NCBI RefSeq assembly: GCF_964355755.1
Contig: NC_092679.1
Span: 23,684,432 to 23,748,431 of the forward strand
Source of the DNA: Antedon mediterranea
Lineage: Eukaryota > Echinodermata > Crinoidea > Comatulida > Antedonidae
Length of the DNA: 64,000 nt
Direction: 5' to 3'
Of the stretch, positions 63,104 through 64,000 are shown piece by piece (within the stretch, counting starts at the first letter, position 1; each line of letters starts with the position of its first letter). Both the position numbers and the translations under genes were made by a program. A model generated the notes under the pieces. It worked only from the letters and a program-made list of their open reading frames with translations. It made no database searches and was not told the origin of the DNA.

Positions 63104-64000
63104 CTTTTTACACAATTCTGTATAAACGCTAAACTTTACCTCCGACAGTTCGTACTGTGTCTGGTTAACGTTAATATAGCATGTTTTGTTGGCTTTATAA
63201 CATACCTGATTGTATTCTTGCAGTGTGATTGGTCAATTACGCATCATGTGTTATTTAGCTTTTTGTAAGTATTTTGAGCATTTTGCCCGTCGACGTTTTT
63301 GACTCTGATCGAATTCGAACATCAACTTGTTGTGCACGCCGTCTATAACGGCTCAACTCAGCGTCCAAAGTTGAATGGCCTAGCTTCCCGAACTAGCATT
63401 CGTCAATGATTTACATTGAATATAGGCCTAAGTAGGTGTGTTATAAAATAAATAGTGCATTTTTTTATTTGGTCAACGGCGGATCTGGTCAATTTCGCCT
63501 AGATAAAATTTGAGTCGTCAGTTTTTCAACTCATGAATTATTTTCACCATCAAACTCATAAACAAGCTCTCCTATGATTGCCACATCTGCTTTATTCTGC
63601 TTTATCTGCATCACTTTTACAAAACATTCCCAATTATTGAGTTATAACTCAACGTGTTCAACCTTTTTTTTTGTACAAGAGTACTTTATGAATATGATTG
63701 AATGTCAGAATAACAATTATTTTCAAGACATCATCTGAGAAAGAAGTTATGCGATTGGAAAAACTTCATGCCGTAATGCTAAATGAATTGTCAAATTCAG
63801 CTTATCCTCAGAGACCTAGATCAATTTATGAACGCATTTTACTTACAGATATTTTTACCATTGCGTGAATTTTAGTTATTTAGATAAATCACATATAAAT
63901 GATATTTGTTTTATATTTCAAGCATTGTGATATAGAACTTAGAAAGTTGATGGATGTCATATACCTCTATGATAAAATTAATTGAAAAACCATCCTAAAT

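Larger units (their letters stand above)
55996..64000. repeat. 14581-bp tandem unit, copy C (cut by window end)
   Basis: The first 8 kb of a third unit, with exons 10-1 of gene 3 and the intergenic region. It has somewhat more single-base differences than copies A and B show between them (for example near 59699, 60277, 60445, 60576 and 62023). A one-base deletion near 63777 shifts the offset to 29161. The array may continue beyond the window. Confidence 0.88.

Overview
This is an AT-rich eukaryotic genomic window with GT-AG introns, long non-coding stretches and many mobile-element remains. It has no prokaryotic gene organisation. The recurring aggcct/aggcctac words, the mix of non-LTR retrotransposon families and a classical calpain gene suggest a marine invertebrate, perhaps an echinoderm or another invertebrate deuterostome. 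I could not confirm the species.

Left part (1-16.7 kb): repeat-rich DNA with no recognisable host gene. Two arrays of a 106-bp satellite lie in opposite orientations (1-1490 and about 3260-4925) around a core of about 88-bp repeats, giving a foldback-like structure. After it come short inverted-repeat elements, two related Helitron-like 3' termini (near 6950 and 7566), a LINE 3' fragment (8938-9363, minus), a nearly complete but broken Jockey/CR1/L2-type LINE (about 10180-13350, plus) and a fragment of an L1/Tx1-type LINE (about 14995-15521, plus).

Right part (16.7-64 kb): a tandem array of three calpain genes, all on the minus strand. I reconstructed an 18-exon, 677-codon reading frame for each from splice sites and phase: gene 1 at 17278-32297, gene 2 at 35674-46878 and gene 3 at 50255-61459. 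Domain order is protease core (CysPc), beta-sandwich (CBSW) and penta-EF-hand (PEF). All three catalytic positions appear to be substituted: Cys to Ala98, His to Ser257 and Asn to Ser279. The genes therefore look like intact pseudoproteases.

From about 26834 to the window end, the sequence repeats with a period of exactly 14581 bp and only scattered single-base differences. The unit boundary lies inside intron 10, so each unit carries exons 1-10 of one gene and exons 11-18 of the next. The 3' half of gene 1 (exons 11-18) lies outside the identical unit and is a more diverged paralogue, with larger introns 14 and 16. Genes 2 and 3 share a 2.4-kb LINE inserted in intron 11.

Upstream of each gene is a conserved TATA-type promoter followed by a 58-nt exon encoding a signal-peptide-like sequence. 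It could belong to a separate gene, or be spliced in frame to calpain exon 1. An orphan copy lies at 16764-16821, at the edge of the array.
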